From: Mesorhizobium sp. 1M-11
GTDB lineage: Bacteria; Pseudomonadota; Alphaproteobacteria; Rhizobiales; Rhizobiaceae
NCBI RefSeq assembly: GCF_001303895.1
Contig: NZ_LJSD01000051.1
Span: 310,001 to 374,000 of the forward strand
Direction: 5' to 3'
DNA: 64,000 bases
Made by a program: the position numbers and the translations under genes. Below the pieces are notes generated by a model. The model ran no database searches. It saw nothing but the letters and a program-made list of their open reading frames with translations, and was not told the DNA's origin. Positions 26,939-35,840 of the stretch are shown piece after piece (within the stretch, counting starts at the first letter, position 1; each line of letters begins with the position of its first letter).

Positions 26939-27673
26939 TCAGATCACGCCGCCATTGGCGCGGATGACCTGGCCGTTGATCCAGCCGGCTTGCGGTGAGG
27001 CGAGGAAGGCGACGACGCGGGCGATATCTTCCGGCTGGCCGAGGCGCTTGAAGGGGTTCATGCCGGCAATGGCGCGGATCTGGTCATCGCTCTTGCCCTC
27101 GATGAAGAACTGCGTTTCGACCGGACCGGGCGCGACCGCGTTGACGGTGATGCCGCGTGGCCCCAGTTCCTTGGCCAGGATATGCGTCATCGCCTCCACC
27201 GCCGCCTTGGTGGCGGCGTAGACGCCATAACCCGGCTGGTAGAGCCCGACGACGCTGGACGAGAAGGAGACGATACGCCCGCCATCGCGCAGCCGCCGCG
27301 ACGCTTCGCGCATGCCGCGGAAGACGCCGCCGAGGTTGAGCGCGACCTGGCGGTCGAAATCGGCATCCTCGACCTCGGCAAGCGTACCGAGCTTCATGGT
27401 GCCGGCGTTGTTGACCAGCACGTCGGCTCCGCCGAAGGCCTGTTCGGCAGCATCGAACAGCGTGCTTGTTCCAGCCGGCTCGCCGATATCGGCCTGGACG
27501 GCGAGGGCACGGCCGCCCTCCCGTTCGATGGTGGCGACGACCTGTTCGGCTTCCGCGCGCCCACGCGCATAGTTGACGATGACGGCCAGGCCATCGCGGG
27601 CAAGCTGTTGCGCCACGGCGGCGCCGATGCCCCTGGATGCGCCGGTGACGATGGCGACACGTTGCTGCTGCAT
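26939..27673 (-). CDS. SDR-family NAD(P)-dependent oxidoreductase
   Basis: The 244-residue protein is a classical short-chain dehydrogenase: TGASRGIG (residues 10-17), NNAG near residue 88, catalytic Ser in SFSSSVVG, and YAATK (the Tyr-X3-Lys pair) near residue 152, then PGPVET. The lengths and spacing fit a FabG-like enzyme. GGAG lies 7 nt before the ATG. It is divergent from a LysR-type gene 114 bp away, which most likely regulates it. The substrate cannot be told from sequence. Confidence 0.88.
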   Translation of the reverse strand: MQQQRVAIVTGASRGIGAAVAQQLARDGLAVIVNYARGRAEAEQVVATIEREGGRALAVQADIGEPAGTSTLFDAAEQAFGGADVLVNNAGTMKLGTLAEVEDADFDRQVALNLGGVFRGMREASRRLRDGGRIVSFSSSVVGLYQPGYGVYAATKAAVEAMTHILAKELGPRGITVNAVAPGPVETQFFIEGKSDDQIRAIAGMNPFKRLGQPEDIARVVAFLASPQAGWINGQVIRANGGVI

Positions 27674-27787
27674 GATCGATCTCCTGTGTTGTGATCAGGA
27701 GATAGCGATCGATGCAGCCGGGATAATCCCCCTACTCTCGCCATCACTATTCGGATATTATGAACAATCAAAACGGCAGGAGCTGGA

Positions 27788-28681
27788 ATGGATCGCCTCG
27801 AGCAGATGCGCCTGTTCGTGCAGGTGGTGGAACGGCGCAGCTTCACGGCGGCCGCGGCGGATCTCGGCCTGCCGCGCTCCACCGCCACCGAAGCGCTGAA
27901 GAGCCTGGAAGCCAATCTCGGCGCCCGCCTGCTGGAGCGGACGACGCGGCATGTGGCGCCGACGCCGGACGGCGAGGATTATTATCGGCGCTGCCTGGAA
28001 ATCCTCGCCCAGCTCGATGAAGCCGAAAGCGACCTGCGCGGCGGCCAGCCGCGCGGACAGCTGCGGGTAGATGCGCCCGGCCTTTTGACCCACACTTTCC
28101 TGTTGCCGCGCCTGCCCGAATTCCTGGCGCGCTACCCGCTGATCGACCTGCATCTGGGGCAAGGCGACCGGCTGGTCGACCTGGTGCGGGAAGGCATCCA
28201 TTGCGCGATCCGCGCCGGGGAGCCGACGAGCAGCGGCATGATCCTGCGCAGGCTGGGAACGATCGAGGAAATCACGGCCGCCAGCCCGGCTTATCTCGCG
28301 CAACACGGCACGCCGGAAAGCCCGGATGATCTGGACGGACACCGCATGGCAGGCTTCGTGTCGTCGCGCACCGGCGAGGTGATGCCGCTGGAGTTCATGG
28401 TGGATGGCAGCGTGCGCAAGATCGTGCTGCCCAGCCGCGTGACCAGCAACAATTCGGACACGGTGGCAGGTCTCGCCCGGCTCGGCCTCGGGATCATCCA
28501 GGCGCCGCGCTATCGCTTCACGCAGGATCTGGCGAGCGGCGTGCTGGTGGAGATCCTGCGCGCAACGCCGCCGCCGCCCACCCCGCTGTCGGCGCTCTAC
28601 CCTCAGAACCGCCAGGTCGCGCCGCGCCTGCGGGTTTTCCTGGAATGGGTGGCGGAGATGTTCAGGCAGGCGGTGCTTTAG
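27788..28681 (+). CDS. LysR-family transcriptional regulator
   Basis: The 297-residue protein has an N-terminal LysR winged HTH (MRLFVQVVERRSFTAAAADLGLPRSTATEALKSLE, written here in parts: FVQVVERRSF, then TAAAADLGLP, then RSTATEALKS) and a LysR substrate-binding domain from about residue 90. The domain resembles the group that regulates adjacent short-chain dehydrogenases. The 114-bp region shared with the divergent SDR gene must hold its binding site; an ATTATGAACAAT stretch near 27756 is a candidate. The SDR gene is its likely target. Confidence 0.87.
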   Translation: MDRLEQMRLFVQVVERRSFTAAAADLGLPRSTATEALKSLEANLGARLLERTTRHVAPTPDGEDYYRRCLEILAQLDEAESDLRGGQPRGQLRVDAPGLLTHTFLLPRLPEFLARYPLIDLHLGQGDRLVDLVREGIHCAIRAGEPTSSGMILRRLGTIEEITAASPAYLAQHGTPESPDDLDGHRMAGFVSSRTGEVMPLEFMVDGSVRKIVLPSRVTSNNSDTVAGLARLGLGIIQAPRYRFTQDLASGVLVEILRATPPPPTPLSALYPQNRQVAPRLRVFLEWVAEMFRQAVL

Positions 28682-28703
28682 GGCGGCGTCTCAAGCCGAT
28701 ACG

Positions 28704-29123
28704 CTATAGCCAACTGTTCGTGAATGACATCGCTGCGAGAATCCACGCCACGCCTCCGTAGGTGGCTGCGAACCAGCCGAACAGGACACCGGCAAGCCGG
28801 TTGGCATGCGAGCGCCAGATCAGCACCGCGATGACCAGAAGTTGCAGGCCGGCGAAGGTCAGCAGAATCCAGCCCGGCTCCATCACCTGACCGCGCAGGA
28901 TGGTGGCAAGCACGACGAGAGCGTGAGGAAGGACGATCGTCAGCGCAGCCGTCGTCAAATCCGGTAGCTTTCTCCGGACCAGCACCAGAATGACCGCCAG
29001 CCAGAACGTGAATGCGCCGGTGAGGGTGAGATACGCCGCGATATCGCCGGTGAACGATGCCGCGCGGACCATCGAAACGTACCACATCGGCAGCCCGAGA
29101 AGCGCCCACAATACGATCGGCAT
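28704..29123 (-). CDS. Four-helix membrane protein of unknown function
   Basis: The 139-residue protein starts MPIVLWALLGLPMW and has four hydrophobic helices: about residues 3-20, 28-46, 55-74 and 80-98, with a further one near 110-130. GGGGGG lies 4-5 nt before the ATG at 29123. The family is not recognised. It ends beside the convergent LysR gene and diverges from the serine hydrolase gene. Confidence 0.6.
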   Translation of the reverse strand: MPIVLWALLGLPMWYVSMVRAASFTGDIAAYLTLTGAFTFWLAVILVLVRRKLPDLTTAALTIVLPHALVVLATILRGQVMEPGWILLTFAGLQLLVIAVLIWRSHANRLAGVLFGWFAATYGGVAWILAAMSFTNSWL

Positions 29124-29295
29124 CGTACCCCCCAAGATCGCGCCAGCAGACTTCCACTTTGTCGCAACTGCAAGGTGCGATTTGCGGACATGGTAACCGA
29201 CGCGACAATACGGGCCCGACAAGCCAGGTCTGTTTGCGCCGGTCAAAAATTCACCGGATTGTCCGCCACAAATCCGGTCCGATTGGAGAGTGTCG

Positions 29296-30297
29296 ATGCG
29301 ACCCTGGATGCTTGCCTTTGTCATTGCGCTGTTCCTGCACGGCCACGCCGCCGCGGAACCATGGCCGACCGCCGATCCCAAGGCCGCCGGCTGGTCGATG
29401 CCAAAACTCGCGGCGGTGGAGGATGCTTCCAAGGCGTTGAAACCTGCAGCTTTCCTCATCGTGCAGGACGGCAAGGCGATCGCCAGCTGGGGCGACGTGA
29501 CCGCCAAGATCAACGTCGCCTCCGTGCGCAAGAGCCTGCTCAGCGCGCTTTATGGCATCGCGGTTTCCAAAGGGCGCATCGACCTGTCGAAAAGCCTGGC
29601 CAGCCTCGGCATCGACGACAAGGCGCCTGCCCTGACGGACACCGAGAAGACAGCGACGGTGCGCGACCTTCTGATGGCGCGCTCGGGCATCTACCACCCG
29701 GCCGCGCATGAGACCAAGGCGATAAAACGCAAGCGCCCGGAGCGCGGCAGCCATGCGCCCGGCTCTTTCTGGTTCTACAACAATTGGGATTTCAACGCGC
29801 TGGGCACCATCTACCGCCAGCTGACGGGCGAGGACATTTTCCAGAGCTTCGGGACGCGGATCGCACGGCCGCTCGGCATGGAAGACTTTTCGCCCGCGGA
29901 TGGCCGCTATGCCACCGAAGCCGCTTCCGAACATCCAGCCTATCCGTTCAGGCTCAGCGCCCGCGACGCCGCCCGCTTCGGCCAGCTTTACCTCGACGGC
30001 GGCAGCTGGGCCGGCAAACCGATCGTGCCGGCCGCCTGGGTGAAGGAATCGACCACCGCCTACTCATGGACCAAACGCGGGCGGCAGGGCTACGGCTATA
30101 TGTGGTGGGTTCTGCCGCCCGAGGAATGGGGACCGAACGCCGCCTATGCCGCCGGCTTCGGTGGCCAGGTCATCGCCTATGTTCCATCCAAGAAACTGGT
30201 CGTGGTGCAGATGGTGGACCTCAAGCAGACTCCCGAGGGGATCAGGACGAGCGATTTCCTCGGCCTCCTGAAACAGATCGCTGCCGCGGCGCCGTAA
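29296..30297 (+). CDS. Exported serine hydrolase, class C beta-lactamase fold
   Basis: The 333-residue protein has a signal peptide (MRPWMLAFVIALFLHGHAAA-EP) and a beta-lactamase/D-Ala-D-Ala peptidase fold. The nucleophile motif SVRK (Ser-x-x-Lys) lies near residue 77, the YNN (Tyr-x-Asn) motif near residue 160, and GFGGQ replaces the KTG/HxG motif near residue 293. GGAG lies 7 nt before the ATG, which decides against a GTG six bases earlier. It acts in the periplasm. An esterase or peptidase role is more likely than drug resistance, but the sequence cannot decide. Confidence 0.85.
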   Translation: MRPWMLAFVIALFLHGHAAAEPWPTADPKAAGWSMPKLAAVEDASKALKPAAFLIVQDGKAIASWGDVTAKINVASVRKSLLSALYGIAVSKGRIDLSKSLASLGIDDKAPALTDTEKTATVRDLLMARSGIYHPAAHETKAIKRKRPERGSHAPGSFWFYNNWDFNALGTIYRQLTGEDIFQSFGTRIARPLGMEDFSPADGRYATEAASEHPAYPFRLSARDAARFGQLYLDGGSWAGKPIVPAAWVKESTTAYSWTKRGRQGYGYMWWVLPPEEWGPNAAYAAGFGGQVIAYVPSKKLVVVQMVDLKQTPEGIRTSDFLGLLKQIAAAAP

Positions 30298-30318
30298 AGG
30301 ACGCTGCCTGACCTGCGT

Positions 30319-30645
30319 TCACGACGATGGCCAGGGTGCGCCGCCATCGGGCTCGTGGTGTTCGGGCATCTGTTTCAGTTGTTCCTCGGTAAAGGCGGTG
30401 ACGACGTGAACCTCGCCGTCTTCATCGCGCATGAGATCGAGCTGGCTGGCGCGCAGCGCCACCGGCTTGGTGCCGATGCCGAGGAAGCCGCCAACATCGA
30501 CGATGATCTCGCTTTCACGGCCTGCGCCGTGGACATGGGAAACGGAACCGAGATTGTCATCATTCGAGCCATAGACGGTGGCCCCAGCCAAAGTGTCGGA
30601 ATTGATCTCGACCGCGCTGAGACGGACATGATTGGTGTGGTCCAT
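30319..30645 (-). CDS. PRC-barrel domain protein
   Basis: The 108-residue protein has a PRC-barrel: LAGATVYGSNDDNLGSV...ESEIIVDVGGFLGIGTKPVAL. Single PRC-barrel proteins of this size are common in rhizobia and are linked to stress or surface functions without firm proof. GGAG lies 7 nt before the ATG. The gene converges on the serine hydrolase gene. Confidence 0.8.
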   Translation of the reverse strand: MDHTNHVRLSAVEINSDTLAGATVYGSNDDNLGSVSHVHGAGRESEIIVDVGGFLGIGTKPVALRASQLDLMRDEDGEVHVVTAFTEEQLKQMPEHHEPDGGAPWPSS

Positions 30646-30784
30646 GGTTGTCTCCTTCCAGGGTTGTTCCTGTTCGGCTCAGACAACCCCAACCGGTGAA
30701 CAGACCTGCCGTTCCCAAAATGTGCGCCATTCGCCGCGCAATGAAGCGGCGGCAGAGCGTCGCGCCCGGCGAAAGGGCGAAAGG

Positions 30785-31063
30785 CTATGGCAGGTTGACG
30801 TAGACCTGGTGGAGCAAGGCCACGGCCCCGATCAACGCACTGGCGACCGTCGCCCAGGCCATCGCGGCACCCGGCAGTTGCACTGGAACGGAGCCCCGGT
30901 CGTCACGAAGCACGAACTCGGCCCTCGCACCTATATTCTCGCTCACCTGGTGGATGCCGAGCTTGCCGATATCCTCGAGCGAGACCGGTTCGACGCCTTC
31001 CGGCCAGCCCGGCTTGTCGGGGTGTTCGCCGCCGTCCGCACGCTTCGGGTCGATCGCTGGCAT
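30785..31063 (-). CDS. Small C-terminally anchored membrane protein
   Basis: A 92-residue protein starts MPAIDPKRADGGEHPDKPGW with a polar, proline-rich N-terminus and one C-terminal hydrophobic helix (about residues 68-88). GGAGG lies close before the ATG at 31063. I do not recognise the family. A mosaic repeat pair lies upstream. Confidence 0.5.
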   Translation of the reverse strand: MPAIDPKRADGGEHPDKPGWPEGVEPVSLEDIGKLGIHQVSENIGARAEFVLRDDRGSVPVQLPGAAMAWATVASALIGAVALLHQVYVNLP

Positions 31064-31234
31064 CGTCGCCTCCACAAGCGAAGATAGAGCAGAGTCGCCT
31101 GACGCGGGCAAGGAGAGCGGCGCGAGAAGCGTTGGAGCGTTTCTTCTTCTCGGAGCGACCGAAGGGCGAGTGTCGGAGCCGAAAGTGGACAAAGACACAG
31201 CGCCCAGACCAAGCATCGGTTCCATTTCCACCAA

Positions 31235-31436
31235 CGTTCCGGAATGGATCCCCGACACTCTCCAGTCGCTTCGCTCCCTGCGAGGTCGAGGATGACGGTG
31301 GTGGGGGTGTCGACTATTTCTCCAACGCTGATGGTGACGCCAGCGTTGGTGGTTGGCGCGAAACATAGGAATGCCGTCATCCTCGACCTCGGAGGACCGC
31401 AGGGCGCGGAGAGTGTCGGGGATCCATTCCGGAACG
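31235..31436. repeat. Mosaic repeat A, paired copy
   Basis: A forward arm lies at 31235-31297 and a reverse arm at 31375-31436. The 77-bp spacer holds a CCAACGCTGATGG...CCAGCGTTGG hairpin. Flanking bases (TTCCATTTCCACCAA before, GGAGGAAGGCACAGCGGTGC after) recur beside other copies, so the unit extends beyond the arms. Confidence 0.9.
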
Positions 31437-31499
31437 TGGAGGAAGGCACAGCGGTGCAGACCTCGGTTCGGCGCCAACTGTCGCCGCCGGTTATGGCCC

Positions 31500-32207
31500 T
31501 CAATTGAACGAAAACGTCACGAACTGGTCGAGTTCGTCGGCCGGCCGGTAAGGCTGGCGGCGCAGCGTCACGGAACGGTCCCGGAAATCGGCATCCGCCT
31601 CCGCCAAGGCTCGCACCTCGCCCCGTGGCGACGTCGCAGTGAAGTTGAAGAGCGACACCGCAATGTTGTCGAAAGCCGCCTCGCTGGATCGGTAGCGGCC
31701 CGGCGCCCCGTTGGCGCGTTCGAACAAGGCCAGCACCTCGCGGGCACCGAGCGCGAAAACGAACTGGCCGTCGTAATGCGCCTGCTTATGCCGGGCCTCG
31801 ACCGTGACGCCATCGAGCCGGCCGTCCCGGTATTCGAGCAGGATCGGGATCTGCCCCTTCGTCAGGGTCTGCGTCGCGAAATTGGCCAGCTCCCGTGCGG
31901 CGCGGCGCACAGCTGCAATGGTTTCTTCCGACATGGATGCACCCTGCTGGGCGATCACCGCTTCGACATCGTCGGCGACATGGGCCTGCGACATCAGCGG
32001 GCCGGGCTCGCCATAAAGCGACGCCAGCGCGGCGACTGCCTCTGGCGAGAGACCGAAGGCGAGGCGGCCGATGCCGTGATGCGGAGAGATCAGCCAATCG
32101 GCATTCATGTCTTCAGCCTCGAGTGACCCAGCCGGCGCCAACAGAGCAGCGCAGAGGAACGCTGGTAAGAAGATCGCTCGCATGAACCGGATTGCAACCT
32201 CAGGCAT
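31500..32207 (-). CDS. Exported hypothetical protein
   Basis: The 235-residue protein has a signal peptide (RFMRAIFLPAFLCAALLAPAGSLEA-ED) and a soluble mature domain with no motif I recognise. Its ATG at 32207 overlaps the stop of the small membrane-protein gene upstream (ATGCCTGA), which suggests translational coupling. An in-frame ATG at 32183 is an alternative start. The two genes are probably one operon. Confidence 0.65.
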   Translation of the reverse strand: MPEVAIRFMRAIFLPAFLCAALLAPAGSLEAEDMNADWLISPHHGIGRLAFGLSPEAVAALASLYGEPGPLMSQAHVADDVEAVIAQQGASMSEETIAAVRRAARELANFATQTLTKGQIPILLEYRDGRLDGVTVEARHKQAHYDGQFVFALGAREVLALFERANGAPGRYRSSEAAFDNIAVSLFNFTATSPRGEVRALAEADADFRDRSVTLRRQPYRPADELDQFVTFSFN

Positions 32208-32466
32208 CGCCGCGCCCCCTGTCGATGCCCGGTCCGGCGGCCTTCGCCCTGACTGCGCGCCACAGGCCGAACAGGAAGACCGCTCCGCCGATGACGAAGG
32301 TGGGCACGAAGAGCTGCAACGCCTCCCAATCACGCCATTTCAGCGAAAAGCCGGTGCAGCCCGTCGGGCTCATGCCGCAGGCGAAGGCATTGAGCAGGTA
32401 CCAGCCGGCGAAGGTAACGCCGAAGATGATCGCGCCGACGATCATGAGGATGATTGCGGACTTCAT
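32200..32466 (-). CDS. Small membrane protein
   Basis: This 88-residue protein has two predicted membrane segments (IILMIVGAIIFGVTFAGWYLL and LFVPTFVIGGAVFLFGLW) with a Cys-containing loop between them (CGMSPTGC). No family is recognised. It overlaps the exported protein downstream by 8 nt. Confidence 0.6.
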   Translation of the reverse strand: MKSAIILMIVGAIIFGVTFAGWYLLNAFACGMSPTGCTGFSLKWRDWEALQLFVPTFVIGGAVFLFGLWRAVRAKAAGPGIDRGRGDA

Positions 32467-32545
32467 GCCCGCTGATAGCGGCGGTTGGGATCTGGTTCAA
32501 TGCGAAGTGCGGGTCCGCATCGGCTGCGAGGACAGCTCGTCGTCT

Positions 32546-33436
32546 TCATGGCGCTGCCGTTTCGAGCGCCGCGGCCAGTACGTCGGCCAGGCCGCGCCCG
32601 GCGCTGCCGTCCTCATCAAGGCGCGGATTGTAGATCGTGATCTCGAGGCCGACTGCCTTGCCGCTCGCCAAGGCAATCCGAAGCGCGGCCGTCAACTCGT
32701 CCCACGACAATCCGCCCGGCACGCGAAAATCGACAGCGGGCATGATGGCGTCGTCGAGACAGTCGGCGTCGAGATGGATGAAGAAGCCGTCCAGTTCCGC
32801 TCGCGTCAGGTGATCGACCGCTTCGCGCGCAGTCGCCTCGATACCCTTCGCGCGTACAGCGGGGAGGTCAAGCACCTTGAGTTCTTCGGGCAGCGGCTGG
32901 CCTCCGTACTCCTCCTGGTCCTCGTGATCGCGATAGGCGAACGCGACGGCGTCTTCAGGGCGGACCAGCGGACCGCGGCCTTCGATGTCGGCCAGGAGCG
33001 ACGGGCCGTAGCCGGTGACGAAGGCGAGGTCCATCGAGGCACCCTCGCCATTGGGTTCCGCCTCGGGCTGGAAGAAATCGGCATGGCCGTCGATGAAGTA
33101 CAGGCCGTAGCGGCCGCGCCGTCGAAACGCGAGCATCGAGCCCAGCAAAATCGTGCAGTCGCCGCCCAGCACCACCGGAAACGCGCCTGCGTCAAGCACC
33201 GCTTCCACCGCATCGGCGAGCTGGGGCGACCAAGCCGCAATTGCCCTGGCGTTCAGGATGCCGGTCTCGGGATCGGGCGTCGGGTCCTTCGGGGGCACAG
33301 CCAGCCGCTCGGCGTGGCGCGCATGGATGCGCTGCGCAAGGCCAAGGTCGAGGAGACGGCCAGACAAGCGCTCCACACCGTCAGTCGCCAGACCCAGCGT
33401 GGAAGGGGCTTCGAGAACCGCATAAGGGCTCGGCAC
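32546..33436 (-). CDS. Arginase/agmatinase/formimidoylglutamase-family hydrolase
   Basis: The 296-residue protein belongs to the ureohydrolase superfamily. The metal-ligand motifs are present in variant form: GGDCT (in place of GGDHS), DGHADF (in place of DAHxD), and HLDADCLDDAIMP (the SxDxDxxDP region). A late Glu in GLEITIYNP completes the site. A GTG start at 33436 with GGAGG 7 nt upstream gives the normal length; the frame upstream of it encodes no conserved residues. The substitution of His by Cys in GGDC is as in some formimidoylglutamase and agmatinase-like branches, so the substrate is open. It stands alone. Confidence 0.85.
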   Translation of the reverse strand: MPSPYAVLEAPSTLGLATDGVERLSGRLLDLGLAQRIHARHAERLAVPPKDPTPDPETGILNARAIAAWSPQLADAVEAVLDAGAFPVVLGGDCTILLGSMLAFRRRGRYGLYFIDGHADFFQPEAEPNGEGASMDLAFVTGYGPSLLADIEGRGPLVRPEDAVAFAYRDHEDQEEYGGQPLPEELKVLDLPAVRAKGIEATAREAVDHLTRAELDGFFIHLDADCLDDAIMPAVDFRVPGGLSWDELTAALRIALASGKAVGLEITIYNPRLDEDGSAGRGLADVLAAALETAAP

Positions 33437-33567
33437 AGGCGCGCCTCCGTAGTGACCATTTTCGAGCTTGTTTCGATAACGGCAGCTGCTGTTTTTCGTT
33501 CCCGTTGAGCCCTCCGTCTCGGGGCCCGCCTGAAAGCGTGCGGCGCCCAGAGTTGGAACGTTCCGCA

Positions 33568-33613
33568 TTTCCGTGAAAAACGGAAACGCTCTAAGGTACC
33601 GCTCGGAGAGCGG
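33568..33613. promoter_or_regulatory. Two small hairpins in the arginase-ECF intergenic region
   Basis: TTTCCGT-GAAAA-ACGGAAA (33568-33586) is a 7-bp stem of a kind common in rhizobial repeats. CCGCTC-GGA-GAGCGG (33599-33613) lies 33 bp before the ECF sigma factor start and could be a regulator site. Neither function is proven. Confidence 0.35.
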
Positions 33614-33645
33614 ACATTCTGGCCTCCCAACTCACGGTTTTCGAC

Positions 33646-34695
33646 ATGTCCCAACATGCGGCGCGACAAGCGGCAGTCAAGAAACCTGCCAATCCAGCCG
33701 AAAGCGAGTGGCTTCGGCAAGCAAGAGCTGGCGACGCATCGGCATTCGACCAGCTCATGAAACCCTATCGCAAGCCGCTGCACACGCATTGCTACCGCAT
33801 GCTCGGCTCCCCCTTCGATGCCGACGATGCCCTGCAGGAGACACTGCTCGCGGCGTGGCGTGGCCTGGGGTCCTTCGAGGCACGCAGTTCGCTCGCCACA
33901 TGGCTCAACAGCATCGCCACCCGCATTTGCCTGCGCATGATTTCGAAACGCCCACGGCGTCTCACCTCAGGCGATCTCGCCGCGCCGCTTCGGTCCACAG
34001 CGGAACTCGGCGAGCCGGTGCCGGGGCCCGTGTGGATGGAACCGATGCCGGAGAGCGAATTGGCGGCCAGCGAAGACCCGGCAGCGATCCTGCTGCGCCG
34101 CGAACATATCGGACTGGCCTTCGTTGCCCTGTTGCAGCACCTGCCCGGCATGCAGCGCGCCGTGCTGCTGCTGCGCGAGGTGCTTGGCTACTCGGCCGCA
34201 GAAACGGCCGATATCCTTGGAACCACCGTGGCCTCGGCCAACAGTGCGTTGCAGCGCTCCCGACAGACGATGAGGGCGAAGACACCCGCAACCGTGCAGT
34301 CCGGCGAGATGCCGCATGTCGATGCGCAGGGGCTCGAACCGCTGCTGCACTCCTTCGTATCCGCCTGGGAAAGTCGCGACCTCACGGCAATGGTGAACCT
34401 GCTGGCCGAGGATGTCCGCTTCACCATGCCGCCGCTGCCGGCATGGTTCAGTGGCCGCGCGTTTGTCGGAAAATTCTTCGCCGAGCGCGTGTTCGAGACC
34501 CCCTGGCGGCTGCAACCGCTGCGCGGCAACGGCCAGCCCGGATTCGCCTGCTATCTGAAGCAGGCTGGCGACGACCGCTTCCGGCCGGGCGGCGTCGTGC
34601 TGCTGAGCATCGCCAACGGCCACATCACCGCCATCGACAGCTTTCTGGACCCTGCGGTCTGCCGTCGGTTCGGGATGCACGACGAGGTTCAGTAG
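33646..34695 (+). CDS. ECF sigma factor with SnoaL-like C-terminal domain
   Basis: The 349-residue protein has sigma-70 region 2 (FDQLMKPYRKPLHTHCYRMLGSPFDADDALQET in two parts, about residues 33-65) and region 4 (about 160-215, LREVLGYSAAETADILGTTVASANSALQRSR). A C-terminal SnoaL-like domain follows (about 225-349), as in the ECF group that lacks a separate anti-sigma factor and is controlled by its own tail. No strong ribosome site is visible. A DHFR/RibD-like reductase gene lies about 560 bp downstream, beyond a repeat pair; such reductase-like genes often accompany these sigma factors. Confidence 0.87.
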   Translation: MSQHAARQAAVKKPANPAESEWLRQARAGDASAFDQLMKPYRKPLHTHCYRMLGSPFDADDALQETLLAAWRGLGSFEARSSLATWLNSIATRICLRMISKRPRRLTSGDLAAPLRSTAELGEPVPGPVWMEPMPESELAASEDPAAILLRREHIGLAFVALLQHLPGMQRAVLLLREVLGYSAAETADILGTTVASANSALQRSRQTMRAKTPATVQSGEMPHVDAQGLEPLLHSFVSAWESRDLTAMVNLLAEDVRFTMPPLPAWFSGRAFVGKFFAERVFETPWRLQPLRGNGQPGFACYLKQAGDDRFRPGGVVLLSIANGHITAIDSFLDPAVCRRFGMHDEVQ

Positions 34696-34710
34696 GGCGA
34701 GCCGGGACTC

Positions 34711-34763
34711 CGTCCTCCTCGACATCGGAGCGACCGCAGGGAGCGGAGAGTGCTGTCGTAACG
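34711..34763. repeat. Mosaic repeat A, truncated reverse arm
   Basis: The copy begins CGTCCTCCTCGACATCGG and follows the family up to GGAGAGTG. The last part (normally CGGGGATCCATTCCGG) is missing and replaced by CTGTCGTAACG. It lies immediately behind the ECF sigma factor gene. Confidence 0.7.
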
Positions 34764-34866
34764 CTTAGAATTCGACATGGTCCAGGCCCGGCTTCAATTC
34801 GCTTTCTTCCAAGGGCCATCGATGTGGCTGGCGGGCTTCTGAGGCGAGATCGATCTCATTCTCCTG

Positions 34867-35075
34867 CGTTCCGGAATGGATCCCCGACACTCTCCAGTCG
34901 CTTCGCTCCCTCCGAGGTCGAGGATGACGGAGTTCCCTGGTCGTCTTCGCTCATCACCAGCGTCGATGCCAAGTGCCAACGGTCACAGTTAGCATCGATC
35001 ATAAATGCAATCCGTCATCCTCGACCTCGGAGCGACCGCAGGGAGCGGAGAGTGTCGGGGATCCATTCCGGAACG
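34867..35075. repeat. Mosaic repeat A, paired copy
   Basis: A forward arm lies at 34867-34929 and a reverse arm at 35013-35075. The spacer carries the recurring module GTGCCAACGGTCACAGTTAGC. With the truncated arm at 34711 these repeats occupy most of the 560-bp gap between the ECF sigma factor and the reductase. Confidence 0.9.
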
Positions 35076-35255
35076 CTGAAAATTCGACACGGTTCAGACC
35101 CGGCTTCGATCAGCAGAGCGGGTCCACGTCTCCTGAAAAAACAACCGCTCTGGAAATTTTTCACCGCGGAGCGATGAGTTTCCGCATCGCAGTGTCTCTA
35201 AGGCAATGACAGGCCCGGAAGGTCCGGGGCTGCATTCCGCAGAAGGACATTTGCA

Positions 35256-35840
35256 ATGGCCAAGCTCGTCGTCAGCATCCTGAGCTCACTCGACAACTAC
35301 TGCGCCGGCCCAGGTGGCCGGCTCGATATGCTGCCAATGGGGCCGGCGTTCGACGCCCACAACCTTGAACTCATGCGCAGCGCGGGCACGCTGCTCTTCG
35401 GTGCCACCACATTCCCCATGTTCGAAGGCTACTGGCCGAATGTCGATCGCGGTCCGGCCAGCGACCCGGTGCAACGCGAGATCGCCGAGCGTGCCGACGC
35501 CGCACACAAGCTCGTCGCCAGCGACACGCTGGTTGTGGCGAAAACGTCTCCCTGGGCCGGCGCCGAGGTGGTGAAAAGGACACGAGTGCATGCGCGGATC
35601 ACCGAACTCAAGGCCCAGGCCGGTGCCGACCTGCTGATCTTCGGCAGCAGCGTTCTTTTCAACGACCTGCTTGCGCATGGCCTGGTTGACGAGTTTCACC
35701 TTCTGGTGGGCAACGTCGTCCTGGGCGGAGGCGTGCGTACATTCCAGCCCGGCTCGAGCGCGCCGTTCAAGCTGCTGGGCCAGCGCCGGCTCGCAGGCTC
35801 GGATATAGCAGCCTTGCACTACGACTGTCGGGCGCACTGA
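35256..35840 (+). CDS. Dihydrofolate reductase-like/RibD C-terminal domain protein
   Basis: The 194-residue protein has a RibD C-terminal/DHFR-like fold: MAKLVVSILSSLDNYCAGPGG at the start, then RSAGTLLFGATTFPMFEGYWP, and a late VDEFHLLVGNVVLGGGVRTF segment. These proteins bind NADPH; their substrates are mostly unknown. AAGGAC lies 8 nt before the ATG. The gene follows an ECF sigma factor with a SnoaL tail and may be under its control. Confidence 0.82.
   Translation: MAKLVVSILSSLDNYCAGPGGRLDMLPMGPAFDAHNLELMRSAGTLLFGATTFPMFEGYWPNVDRGPASDPVQREIAERADAAHKLVASDTLVVAKTSPWAGAEVVKRTRVHARITELKAQAGADLLIFGSSVLFNDLLAHGLVDEFHLLVGNVVLGGGVRTFQPGSSAPFKLLGQRRLAGSDIAALHYDCRAH

Noticed and set aside
29296..30297. 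Serine hydrolase as a beta-lactamase resistance gene
   Set aside because: SxxK and YxN are shared by many esterases and peptidases, and the third motif is GFGGQ rather than KTG, so a resistance role is not supported.
33573..35177. 534-codon frame overlapping the ECF sigma factor
   Set aside because: It is out of frame with the clear sigma factor and extends only because it reads through repeat arms.
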